The notes under the pieces: model-generated
What the model was told of the DNA's origin: nothing
Databases searched by the model: none
Seen by the model: the letters and a program-made list of their open reading frames with translations, nothing else
Part shown: positions 36,100-44,226 of the stretch, one piece after another
How positions within the stretch are numbered: position 1 is the first letter of the stretch
How the letters are laid out: every line of letters starts with the position of its first letter
Made by a program: the position numbers and the translations under genes
Assembly (NCBI GenBank): GCA_025057395.1
Contig: JANWXU010000020.1
Location: forward strand, 1 to 44,334
Direction of reading: 5' to 3'
DNA from: Bacteroidia bacterium
Lineage (GTDB): Bacteria; Bacteroidota; Bacteroidia; J057; JANWXU01
DNA: 44,334 nucleotides

Positions 36100-38446
36100 C
36101 GTAATTCAGGGTACTCTCTTCCTCATTGTTACTGCCAGAAGTACGAGCATTATATTTAGAGCAGTCCAATTCTACCCTTAAATTTTTAGGTCGAGGAATT
36201 CGCCGCTTTTTATCAAGATTAAGAATAGGATCTTCGTACACTTTTCTAACATAATGTGCAAAAATAGGCATTGCCATCCGCCCACCATATCCTTCTGGGG
36301 AATATCGAAAGTTTACCTTTCTTTCGGCACAACCTACCCAAACCCCCGTTGTAAAATAGGGAGTAAAACCAACAAACCAACCATCAGAATGTTCTTGGGT
36401 AGTACCAGTTTTGCCTGCAACAAAAATTTCTTGAGGAACCTTATATTCCCAGTGCAAATTAGCAGCAGTACCATTAGTCACTACTTTTCTAAGTAACTCG
36501 GTCATTACATAACAGCTCTCTTCAGGAAATACTTCTTTGCTAAGCCTTTCAGCCGTATAAATTACATTTCCGTCTCTATCTTCTATTCGACTTACGAACT
36601 GTGGTTTGTGCCTTACCCCTAAGGCAGCAATAGTGGCATAGGCATTGGTAAGTTCAAGTACGGATAAATCAAAAACTCCTAGGGCAATAGAAGGGACGGG
36701 GTCAAGTTCAGATTCTATACCCATGCTTTTAGCTGTCTGGACTACATTTTCAGGGCTCACCCATTCATTACAAACTCTTGCAGCAATAATATTAATCGAT
36801 AATGCTAGTCCTACCCACATAGGATACGCCCCCCCCACACTACCGTCTGCATTTTTGGGACTCCAGGTAGGAGGATCGCCCCATGGAAGATGTATCGTAA
36901 AGGGTTCGTTAGACACTTCTTCACAGGGAGAATGATTATTATCGATAGCTGTTAAATATACGAAAGGCTTAAAAGTAGAACCCACTTGTCTTTTCCCTTT
37001 GCCCACATGATCGTATTGAAAAAACTTTTGATCAATACCTCCTACCCAAGCTAAAATATTCCCATTACTTTGGTCAATAGTTACAATTCCTGGTTCTAAA
37101 TAAGGCGCATAATAGATGAGCGAATCCCAAGGACTCATAATAGTATCGATTTCAATGGGATAAGACTTTCCCCATTTGAAAACTGTCATTTTCGTTTTTT
37201 TCTTAAACTCTTTAATAATCTCTTCGTCCTTTAGCCCTTTTTCTTTAAGTACCCGATAGCGTTCTGTTCGCATCATCGAGCGAATAAGGATACTTTTATC
37301 CTCCTCCCAGGGTTTTTTTCTGCCTTTTAAGTAATTAAAAAAAACTTGCTGGTGCTTGGAAAGGTGTTCACGCATAGCTTCCTCGGCGTGCAATTGGTGC
37401 CTAGAATTAATAGTAGTATATACTCGTAAACCGTCTCTATCTAAATCGGGACATCCCTTAGAACCATCAGCTTTACGCACCTTTTTTTCACACCTATCAC
37501 ACCAAGCTTTCAGCCATTGCCGTAAGTGTGTTCTAAAGTAAGTAGCAATTCCTTCATTGTGGGCCATCCGAGAAGTACTTTTTTTGATGCCCGTTAACTG
37601 CAGATATTCCTTTCTACGCTTTTCACTTAGAGTAGAAAAATTTATTTTTTGAAAAGCTTTGAGTATACTATCCGCCGTAGCTTTTTGTGCAGTATTATGT
37701 TGAATAAGTAAGCTTAAAACCACATTTCTACGGTGAATACAATTTTCAGGATTTTTTTCAGGATGATACACCGTAGGCCCTTTTAACATACCCACCAAAA
37801 TACTACACTCGCTTAAATTTAAGTCTCTACAATCTTTATCAAAATAAAATTGAGAAGCAGCTTGTATTCCATATAGATTCCCTCCAAAGGGAACCGTATT
37901 TAGGTAATACATTAAAATTTCAGACTTGGTAAATTTGCGCTCCAGGTAAATAGCGGCTACCATTTCTTTTAGCTTCCTAAGGATGGAGCGTTCCTTTCCT
38001 ACAGAAGTATCGTACAAATTACGTGCTAGCTGTTGAGTAATAGTACTTCCTCCCCTCACTTGCCCTCCCCAAAGCTTACTAACGCCTGAAGCAAACATAT
38101 TTAGTACCCCTAGCATATCAATGCCTGAATGGCTATAAAAGCGAATGTCCTCCGTTACCACCAAAGCATCTAACATGGCAGCAGGGATTTCATCTAGCCG
38201 TACATTGATTCTATTATATTCTGAAAAAAAAGTGCCTAAAAGCTTATTATCACTAGAATATACTTCTGTACCAATATCACTATCAGTTACCTCGAAATAC
38301 TGCACAATTCCTACTATTTCATAAACAGCATAAATAAGAAATAGGAATATAAAAAGCCCTATGGTCCCTACTATCCCTAACAAATACTTTCTTTGCCTTT
38401 GAAACCGCGGAGAAAAACTTACCGAAAAAAAAGATCCATTTTTCAT
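36092..38446 (-). CDS. Class A penicillin-binding protein (bifunctional PBP1A)
   Basis: PBP1A polymerises lipid II into glycan strands and cross-links the stem peptides in the periplasm. The 784 residues have a membrane helix at about 20-42. The GT51 domain has all catalytic motifs: Glu99 in TEDIRFYSHSGID, RGGSTITQQLARNLY (131-145), and Glu161 in RKLKE. The transpeptidase domain has Ser490 in GSTFK, SIN at 550-552 and KTG at 679-681. A Cys-containing insertion near residues 315-335 (CDRCEKK, then KGCPDLD) sits between the domains. The ATG is at 38446, 59 bp after the phosphohexomutase gene. It is the upstream member of a translationally coupled PBP pair. Confidence 0.96.
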   Translation of the reverse strand: MKNGSFFSVSFSPRFQRQRKYLLGIVGTIGLFIFLFLIYAVYEIVGIVQYFEVTDSDIGTEVYSSDNKLLGTFFSEYNRINVRLDEIPAAMLDALVVTEDIRFYSHSGIDMLGVLNMFASGVSKLWGGQVRGGSTITQQLARNLYDTSVGKERSILRKLKEMVAAIYLERKFTKSEILMYYLNTVPFGGNLYGIQAASQFYFDKDCRDLNLSECSILVGMLKGPTVYHPEKNPENCIHRRNVVLSLLIQHNTAQKATADSILKAFQKINFSTLSEKRRKEYLQLTGIKKSTSRMAHNEGIATYFRTHLRQWLKAWCDRCEKKVRKADGSKGCPDLDRDGLRVYTTINSRHQLHAEEAMREHLSKHQQVFFNYLKGRKKPWEEDKSILIRSMMRTERYRVLKEKGLKDEEIIKEFKKKTKMTVFKWGKSYPIEIDTIMSPWDSLIYYAPYLEPGIVTIDQSNGNILAWVGGIDQKFFQYDHVGKGKRQVGSTFKPFVYLTAIDNNHSPCEEVSNEPFTIHLPWGDPPTWSPKNADGSVGGAYPMWVGLALSINIIAARVCNEWVSPENVVQTAKSMGIESELDPVPSIALGVFDLSVLELTNAYATIAALGVRHKPQFVSRIEDRDGNVIYTAERLSKEVFPEESCYVMTELLRKVVTNGTAANLHWEYKVPQEIFVAGKTGTTQEHSDGWFVGFTPYFTTGVWVGCAERKVNFRYSPEGYGGRMAMPIFAHYVRKVYEDPILNLDKKRRIPRPKNLRVELDCSKYNARTSGSNNEEESTLNYDD

Positions 38447-38505
38447 GCCACAACCTATCGCCTATTTATTTGTATTTGTAGGGAATTTCTCCAAAATTTT
38501 ATTCT

Positions 38506-39906
38506 TTAGGTAAGAAACACAGCCTGCGCTGCTGCAAGAATATCTTGTGCCTCCTTCGCAGTAGGAGCCTCCGCATAAATACGTAAAACTGGTTCTGTAC
38601 CCGAAGAACGAAGCATTACCCAACTTTCTTCGCTAAAATAATATTTAAAGCCATCTAGGGATTCTACTTTAATGATATTATACAAACCTATTGAGGAAAA
38701 CGAATTTTGAGCACACCGATCTAGTACTTTCTTCTTCTGCTCTTCTGAGATATGCAAATCTACCCTTTCTACTGCAAAGCTACCTACAATAGCATAAATT
38801 TCTTGAATCAACTCAGATAATTTTTTTTGAGTTTTGACCATAAAATCCATTAAAGTTAGACCCACGTAAATACCGTCTCTTTCCGGAATGTGACCCTCTA
38901 TGGCTATACCGCCGGATTCTTCTCCTGCTACAAGTACTCTTTCTTGAGCCATTATCTCTCCAATGTATTTAAAACCAATTTTGGTCACTTGATAGGGCAG
39001 GCCATAATGAGCAGCAAGCTTGGCAATTTTAGAGGAGCAAGAAAAAGTACAAACTACCTTGCCCTTCTTTTTTTGATAATGCGCAAGATAGTGAATGAGC
39101 AATAATAAAACATGATGGGAATCAACAAAATTGCCATTTTCATCAAATAAACCAATTCGGTCAGCATCCCCATCTGTAGCTAAGCCTAACTGTATGTGCT
39201 TTTGTTGGATTAATTTTTGGAGCGTACCTAGATTCCGAGCAATTGGCTCAGGTGCCTGACCCAAAAAGGAAGGATTGTATTCACAACGAACAAGTTCTGC
39301 TTTAGGAAATAGTTTTCGAAAAATTCTTTGCCCACTTCCGAACATGGCATCATAAGCAGTACTTATTCCGGAAGCAGCAATTGCTTTTAAGTCAAAAGAT
39401 TGCCTAAGGTAGTTCAAATAAAGAGCCTCCATATCGTAATACTCTACGGTTCTATTTTCTAGGAGCTGCTCAAAACAATCTTCTATCTCGATAGGTTCGG
39501 ACGGTATTAAAGCTTCAATTTCAGCAATGGCACTAGTAAAAATAGGTCCTCCAAAGGGTCCTTTAATTTTAAACCCAGAGTATTCCGGAGGATTATGAGA
39601 AGCAGTAATCATAATTCCGGCGTGGCATTGCTTTTGCAAGGTAGCCAAAGAAAGCATAGGCGTGCTTACAAAACTTGTACTCAAAAAACAACGACAGTGG
39701 TGCAACCCCAAATAACTAGCTACAAACCTTGCAAAAAGAGCTCCATTAAATCGACAATCATATCCTATGGCTACAGAAGGCTGACTATGATACTTAAATA
39801 ACCAAAGCCTCACCCCTTCACATACCCGACTTAAATTATCTAAAGTGAAGTCTTTGGCAATAATTCCACGCCAACCATCAGTACCAAATTTTATATTTCT
39901 ATTCAT
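38506..39906 (-). CDS. Phosphoglucomutase/phosphomannomutase family protein
   Basis: Alpha-D-phosphohexomutases interconvert hexose 1- and 6-phosphates to feed glycan and cell-wall precursor synthesis. The 466 residues show all four domain signatures: FGTDGWRG (7-14), the phosphoserine loop TASHNPPEYSG (Ser103), the Mg2+ loop DGDADRIG (Asp245, 247 and 249), the sugar-specificity loop GEESGG (328-333), and the phosphate-binding RSSGTEP (433-439). Specificity between glucose, mannose and glucosamine cannot be settled by eye. The GEESGG sugar loop suits phosphoglucomutase or phosphomannomutase. It lies 7 nt after the desaturase gene and 59 bp before the PBP pair, consistent with a cell-envelope transcription unit. 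Confidence 0.95.
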   Translation of the reverse strand: MNRNIKFGTDGWRGIIAKDFTLDNLSRVCEGVRLWLFKYHSQPSVAIGYDCRFNGALFARFVASYLGLHHCRCFLSTSFVSTPMLSLATLQKQCHAGIMITASHNPPEYSGFKIKGPFGGPIFTSAIAEIEALIPSEPIEIEDCFEQLLENRTVEYYDMEALYLNYLRQSFDLKAIAASGISTAYDAMFGSGQRIFRKLFPKAELVRCEYNPSFLGQAPEPIARNLGTLQKLIQQKHIQLGLATDGDADRIGLFDENGNFVDSHHVLLLLIHYLAHYQKKKGKVVCTFSCSSKIAKLAAHYGLPYQVTKIGFKYIGEIMAQERVLVAGEESGGIAIEGHIPERDGIYVGLTLMDFMVKTQKKLSELIQEIYAIVGSFAVERVDLHISEEQKKKVLDRCAQNSFSSIGLYNIIKVESLDGFKYYFSEESWVMLRSSGTEPVLRIYAEAPTAKEAQDILAAAQAVFLT

Positions 39907-39913
39907 TGAAGTT

Positions 39914-40741
39914 TCATTTAAGAGTTGGAACTTTCTGCGGAATCAAACGAATAATTCCTAGCCAATTAAAAAATAAAATGATAGGATAAACAGGATCTAG
40001 CTCATGCCACCGTAGACCAAAATTAGGGCGGGAGGGATATTTATGATGATTATTATGATAGGCTTCACCAAGCATTAAAATATCTAGGGGTAATAAATTT
40101 TTAGAAGTATCATTACTAGCGTGATTAACGTACCCCCAACGATGTGCATACCAGTTTATTATAGCTCCATGAAACGGCCCCATTACTACTTGGATAGGTA
40201 AAAATATGAAGTACATCCACAGCGGAGCACTAAATTGCCAGTACAGGAAAATATATACCAACACCCACGCTATTCTAGCCACATAAGAATCAGCTATATT
40301 ATCGAAAACTTTCCACTCGGGTAGATTCTTTTTAAAGTTTTCAGGAATGCCAGATAAGTCTTTAAAGATTCGAGCATAATACTTTTTGGTTTTCCACATC
40401 AAACTAAATATATTCCTAGAAAACTTAGGAGAATGCGGGTCTTTATCTGTATCTGCATACGCATGATGGAGACGATGTAAAATAGCATACGCCCATGGGC
40501 TTAAATACGAAGACCCTTGGAAAATAAATGAACCAATATAAAAGACCTTTTCCCAAAATTTACTCATAGTAAATTGCCTATGAGCAGAATAACGATGATG
40601 AAAGAAAGTTTGGAAAAATAATGAACTGTACCAATGAATAACAAAAAAAATTATAACTAAATACATAAATACAAGAATAGAAGAAAATGGAGAAAAATTT
40701 ATAGTAAAAATATCGATTTCTAAGACCTTAGCCAAGCTCAA
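39914..40741 (-). CDS. Delta-9-type acyl-CoA/lipid desaturase
   Basis: This is a membrane di-iron desaturase that introduces a cis double bond into fatty acyl chains. The three histidine boxes are present: HHRYSAH (48-54), HRLHH (89-93) and HNNHH (229-233), with hydrophobic helices around them and MSKFWEKVFYIG typical of Bacteroidota members. The full reading frame begins at TTG 40741, inside the end of thpR (14-bp overlap), and gives 275 residues. An ATG at 40666 would give 250 residues beginning just before the first helix, closer to many homologues. The choice is unresolved because neither has a clear ribosome-binding site. The gene is followed after 7 nt by the phosphohexomutase. Confidence 0.9.
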   Translation of the reverse strand: MSLAKVLEIDIFTINFSPFSSILVFMYLVIIFFVIHWYSSLFFQTFFHHRYSAHRQFTMSKFWEKVFYIGSFIFQGSSYLSPWAYAILHRLHHAYADTDKDPHSPKFSRNIFSLMWKTKKYYARIFKDLSGIPENFKKNLPEWKVFDNIADSYVARIAWVLVYIFLYWQFSAPLWMYFIFLPIQVVMGPFHGAIINWYAHRWGYVNHASNDTSKNLLPLDILMLGEAYHNNHHKYPSRPNFGLRWHELDPVYPIILFFNWLGIIRLIPQKVPTLK

Positions 40742-41291
40742 AACGCAAAAGGCTGTTATAAACGGCGCCTGTAGGTTTCAGGGTAGACTCCCATAATTCA
40801 AGCGTATGTACCTCTAAACTATCCAAAACCAAACTAGTTTCTAAAGAAGGTAATTGGCTAGCTCGAAATTGACCAAAGCGTACGAGAGTAATATGGGCTT
40901 TAGGATGCCGAATGTCTAACTGCAAGTAAGGCAAGATAGAAACTGCTAGGCGGCAACTATTACATAGAGATAAAAACGAAGCATGAGTTTGATAAGTAGC
41001 CCACACCATTCGGTGCATATTGCCTGCAGGGGCATATATAAATTTGTCAAAAGCAAGGGTAAACTTCGAAAGCTTTAGGCACTCTTGAGACAATCGCTGC
41101 TGCAATAAACAAATATCCTTTTCTTCGACATCTCCTAAAAAAAGAACCGTCATATGCAAATTACGAGGCTGTACCCATTTAGGAGGACCTACTATAGACT
41201 GAATGACAGGGGTTTGCTCCTGATAAAAGCTTAAAATAGTCGTTTTTATTGATTCACTTAAAGGAATGGCAAGAAATAAGCGGCGCTTCAT
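40728..41291 (-). CDS. thpR: RNA 2',3'-cyclic phosphodiesterase (2'-5' RNA ligase family)
   Basis: ThpR/LigT proteins of the 2H phosphoesterase superfamily hydrolyse 2',3'-cyclic phosphate ends of RNA. From ATG 41291 the protein has 187 residues with both HxTx motifs in place: HMTV at 46-49 and HITL at 133-136, spaced as expected. The opening RRLFLAIPL and FLGDVEE after the first motif are also typical. A TTG four codons upstream (41303) is possible, but the ATG gives the standard start. It overlaps the downstream desaturase by 14 bp if that gene starts at its TTG. Confidence 0.93.
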   Translation of the reverse strand: MKRRLFLAIPLSESIKTTILSFYQEQTPVIQSIVGPPKWVQPRNLHMTVLFLGDVEEKDICLLQQRLSQECLKLSKFTLAFDKFIYAPAGNMHRMVWATYQTHASFLSLCNSCRLAVSILPYLQLDIRHPKAHITLVRFGQFRASQLPSLETSLVLDSLEVHTLELWESTLKPTGAVYNSLLRFELG

Positions 41292-41424
41292 TGGTTTCAC
41301 CAATCTAGTGCGAATATACTAATATCTGAATAGTACTCCTTCAAAAAATCTTGGTTATTTTTATCGATTATCTTTAAGTCTATCCTTTTTGCCAAACGGA
41401 AGGTGAGTATTTAAAAAAACAAAA

Positions 41425-42450
41425 TTAAAAGTAATATTCTATAGGATTAGTTCTAATACTAGTTTTATAAATAGGAATAAAAGGGGCAAATTTGTCGCTA
41501 AGTAATTCGAATAGGATATCAATTGTGTACTGCTCAGATTCATAGTGCCCAATATCTACTAGCAGCATTCTTTGCTCGTTATCGAAAAATTTATGATAAG
41601 TAATATCTCCAGTAACAAAGGCATCTGCCTGAGAACTTAGGGCAACTTCAATTAAAAAGCTTCCAGCGCCTCCACAAAGCGCAACCCTCTGCACTTTCTC
41701 AATAGCAGCTTTTGCGTAACGTAAAGCCCCACATTGAAAAGTATTTTTTAATAGATCCAAAAAGTCTTTAATGGTAAGTGCCAAGGGTAATTCTCCTATA
41801 ACCCCTGTACCACTTAGTCCGCTCAATAAGCCATCTTGTAGCTCTCCATTTTGCACCACAGCAATAATTTTTTCTCTATAAGAAGATAGTAACTGCTGAA
41901 ATTGTGAAATTCTATGCTTATGTACTTGCCAAATACTCTTATTTTCTGAAGATTCTAATAGTTGCACCCAGTTACGAGCACAAAACAAATTTTTCAGTTC
42001 TTCCACTAATTGAGCATTCGAGTGATAAATATGCAAACACAACCACTGCCCTTTTTCTGGTTGTAAAATTTTTACATTCTGGAGTCCTAGCATGCGAGCC
42101 ATGCGCTCACTTACCCCATTTTCTAAGACATTATCCAAGTTGGTATGAATAGCATATAGAAAAATATTATTCTCTATAGCCTTAAGCAAACACCTTGCTA
42201 CGTAGCCTCTTCGATGTAATTGCTTACGCGGCGTAAACCAAATAGGATGATGGGCTACAATTAAATTACATCCCTTACCTATAGCCTCCTCAATAACTTC
42301 TTCAGTTACATCCAAGCATACTAGTATTCCTTTTACTTTTGCTTCGCTCTCTCCTACTATTAAGCCAACGTTATCGTAGCTTTCTGCTAGTGTTCTAGGA
42401 GCATATTCTTCTAAAAAATTAGCTACCTCCTTTACTATAATTGAATTCAT
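41425..42450 (-). CDS. Nif3-like dinuclear metal-centre protein (DUF34)
   Basis: Nif3/YbgI proteins form toroidal hexamers with a two-metal site; their biochemical role is debated (a GTP cyclohydrolase I type 2 annotation is common but weakly supported). The 341 residues show the family ends: YDNVGLIVG (25-33), AHHPIWF (His67 and His68), HTNLDNV (His102, Asp106), and near the C-terminus DIGHYESE (His302, Glu306). The central portion matches the longer version with an inserted PII-like domain. ATG 42450. It is divergent from the ZIP metal transporter across a 335-bp gap, and 133 bp separate it from thpR downstream. Confidence 0.93.
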   Translation of the reverse strand: MNSIIVKEVANFLEEYAPRTLAESYDNVGLIVGESEAKVKGILVCLDVTEEVIEEAIGKGCNLIVAHHPIWFTPRKQLHRRGYVARCLLKAIENNIFLYAIHTNLDNVLENGVSERMARMLGLQNVKILQPEKGQWLCLHIYHSNAQLVEELKNLFCARNWVQLLESSENKSIWQVHKHRISQFQQLLSSYREKIIAVVQNGELQDGLLSGLSGTGVIGELPLALTIKDFLDLLKNTFQCGALRYAKAAIEKVQRVALCGGAGSFLIEVALSSQADAFVTGDITYHKFFDNEQRMLLVDIGHYESEQYTIDILFELLSDKFAPFIPIYKTSIRTNPIEYYF

Positions 42451-42458
42451 TAGCTTGC

Positions 42459-42474
42459 TTGTATTACTTAATTA
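42459..42474 (+). repeat. 16-bp direct repeat, copy A
   Basis: TTGTATTACTTAATTA is identical to 42633-42648. This copy lies 8 bp upstream of the Nif3-like gene start, where a bound protein could affect its expression. Confidence 0.6.
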
Positions 42475-42632
42475 AAACTAGTGGTTTCTATCGCCCTATC
42501 TTTTGGTAAATACCAAACTTCCCTTAACTTATTGCAAAATCTTTTCATAAATTTGAAAATTGCAACTATATTGCACTAGTATCTACCTATTTTTGAGCAG
42601 TAAAAATAAATACAGTGATGCCCAGGAATTAG

Positions 42633-42648
42633 TTGTATTACTTAATTA
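42633..42648 (+). repeat. 16-bp direct repeat, copy B
   Basis: This is the second exact copy of TTGTATTACTTAATTA, 174 bp from copy A and about 137 bp upstream of the ZIP transporter gene. Confidence 0.6.
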
Positions 42649-42785
42649 CTCCTTGAACCTGCAATAACAATAATGAAACAATGGTGAAAAATTAAAAAGC
42701 GCAGATGACAATACAAAATTTATTGAAACTAATTCTTTAAACTAAACATAAAAAAGCTTCCACTTTTAATCCTTTTCTGCACATA

Positions 42786-43523
42786 ATGCAAATTCACTTA
42801 GGGTATCTTATCATTAGTAGTTTGATACTAGCTAGCTATCCTTTTATAGGATTGCTTCTTTTTATCCATAAAAGAATTATATTTACCCTAAGTAACTACC
42901 TCTTAATTTTTACGTTTGGCACTTTTTGGGGTAATATCTTATTTCATCTATTGCCAGCAACCCTGAAAAAATTACCTATAAAGGAAATTTTGATTTTCCT
43001 ACCCTTAGGAATGTTGATAAGCTGGACCATAGATAAATTCATTCAACATAAATGCCAACGAGGAATTAATTCTATAGCTTACCACCTATTCAGCAATGAC
43101 GTGCTACACAACTTTATGGATGGTATTATTATTCTACTGAGTTATGGAATTAGCCCCCTAAGCGGTATTTCGAGTACATTAGCTGTTCTATTGCACGAAA
43201 TTCCTCATGAGCTCTGCGAGTGGGGTATTATGCTAAAAGCTAATTTTTCTTACCGAAAAGTCGTGCTCCTCAATTTAATAGCTGCTATGGTTGCGATAGC
43301 GGGTATGGGAGCGGCTTATTTATTTTTTCAACTTTTCCAAACATGGACACCATATTTTGTAGCTACAATCACAGGAAATTTTATCTTTATTGCTAACGCT
43401 AAGTTATTACCCTTAGCACTTCGCTCTACTATGCCCATTGTTACCTTTCGCAACCTTTTGGTCTTTTTCTCTGGTTTTCTACTCATTGGTTGCAGTAATT
43501 TCATTCATCCCCATTTACATTAA
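42786..43523 (+). CDS. ZIP-family divalent metal transporter
   Basis: ZIP transporters import Zn2+ or related divalent metals. The 245-residue protein has about seven to eight membrane helices and both metal-binding signatures: HNFMDG at 108-113 and HEIPHE at 137-142, the binuclear centre of TM4 and TM5. FHLLPATL near residue 53 is the usual TM2 motif. ATG 42786. The ruvA gene starts 5 nt after its stop, so they are probably co-transcribed. Metal specificity cannot be told by eye; zinc is the family default. Confidence 0.93.
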   Translation: MQIHLGYLIISSLILASYPFIGLLLFIHKRIIFTLSNYLLIFTFGTFWGNILFHLLPATLKKLPIKEILIFLPLGMLISWTIDKFIQHKCQRGINSIAYHLFSNDVLHNFMDGIIILLSYGISPLSGISSTLAVLLHEIPHELCEWGIMLKANFSYRKVVLLNLIAAMVAIAGMGAAYLFFQLFQTWTPYFVATITGNFIFIANAKLLPLALRSTMPIVTFRNLLVFFSGFLLIGCSNFIHPHLH

Positions 43524-43528
43524 TTGAT

Positions 43529-44116
43529 ATGATTACCCATATTAGGGGCAGCCTAGAAGAAATAGAACCTACTTTTGCCGTAATAGAGTGCCATGGAGTA
43601 GGGTACCTCCTAAAAATTTCCTTATTTACTTACGAATGCCTAAGAAAGAGTCAAAAAAAAGAAGTAAAATTATATACTTATTACCAAGTAAAAGAAGATG
43701 GGCACACACTATACGGTTTTGCGAGCAAAGAAGAACGCGCTCTTTTTGAAAGACTAATCAGTGTCTCTGGAATAGGGGGTAATATAGCCCTTACGCTGCT
43801 CTCAGGCCTTAGCATTTCCGAAATACAAACTGCTATTTCAAACGGAGAGGTTCATACTCTTCAAAAAATTAAAGGAATTGGAGCCAAAACAGCAGGAAGA
43901 ATTATTTTAGAGCTAAAAGGGAAGCTACCCTCTTCCAATATTCCTGCAGAAGTTCAGCCACTTTCTCCTACAGCTGTTCTTAAAGAAGATGCCCTAGCTG
44001 CTTTAGTGAGCCTAGGATTTGAAAGAAAGACTATGGAAAATAAACTAGACGAAATTTTAGCTCGTTCAGAAATACAAAGTGTTGAGGCACTAATAAAAGC
44101 TGCTCTTAAAAATTAG
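43529..44116 (+). CDS. ruvA: Holliday junction branch-migration protein RuvA
   Basis: RuvA binds four-way junctions and loads the RuvB motor during recombinational repair. The 195 residues have the N-terminal OB-fold (MITHIRGSLEEIEP, then HGVGYLLKIS, then DGHTLYGFAS), two helix-hairpin-helix motifs (LISVSGIGGNIALTLL and LQKIKGIGAKTAGRIILELK), and the C-terminal three-helix RuvB-binding domain (KEDALAALVSLGF). Length is normal. In many Bacteroidota ruvA is followed by sprA, which is the likely case here. Confidence 0.97.
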   Translation: MITHIRGSLEEIEPTFAVIECHGVGYLLKISLFTYECLRKSQKKEVKLYTYYQVKEDGHTLYGFASKEERALFERLISVSGIGGNIALTLLSGLSISEIQTAISNGEVHTLQKIKGIGAKTAGRIILELKGKLPSSNIPAEVQPLSPTAVLKEDALAALVSLGFERKTMENKLDEILARSEIQSVEALIKAALKN

Positions 44117-44127
44117 TATTTATTACT

Positions 44128-44158
44128 TTGCATTCGAATCTTCAATTTGCTATCTTTG
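44128..44158 (+). promoter_or_regulatory. Bacteroidota-type promoter upstream of the final reading frame
   Basis: A TTG at 44128-44130 (in ACTTTG) and TATCTTTG at 44151-44158 match the -33 TTG and -7 TAnnTTTG elements, with a 20-nt spacer inside the usual range. Transcription would begin near 44165, leaving a leader of about 60 nt before the TTG at 44227. Confidence 0.65.
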
Positions 44159-44226
44159 TTTCCTTAACTTAACGTCACCTTTTGAATGAAGCATCTCTAC
44201 CTATAGCCTTAACCTCGTTTTAAAAA

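Larger units (their letters stand above)
42451..42785. other. Divergent intergenic region between Nif3-like and ZIP genes
   Basis: This 335-bp AT-rich stretch holds no credible reading frame or RNA gene. It contains a 16-bp direct repeat (42459-42474 and 42633-42648) and TATTTTTG at 42588-42595, which fits the -7 consensus TAnnTTTG but has no TTG at a good -33 distance. It presumably holds the promoters of both flanking genes. Confidence 0.5.

Noticed and set aside
41292-41303. A TTG start for thpR at 41303
   Set aside because: ATG 41291 gives the usual MKRRLFLAIP beginning.
44134-44141. TTCGAATC resembling a tRNA T-loop
   Set aside because: No flanking stems or acceptor pairing could be found; it is within the promoter spacer.
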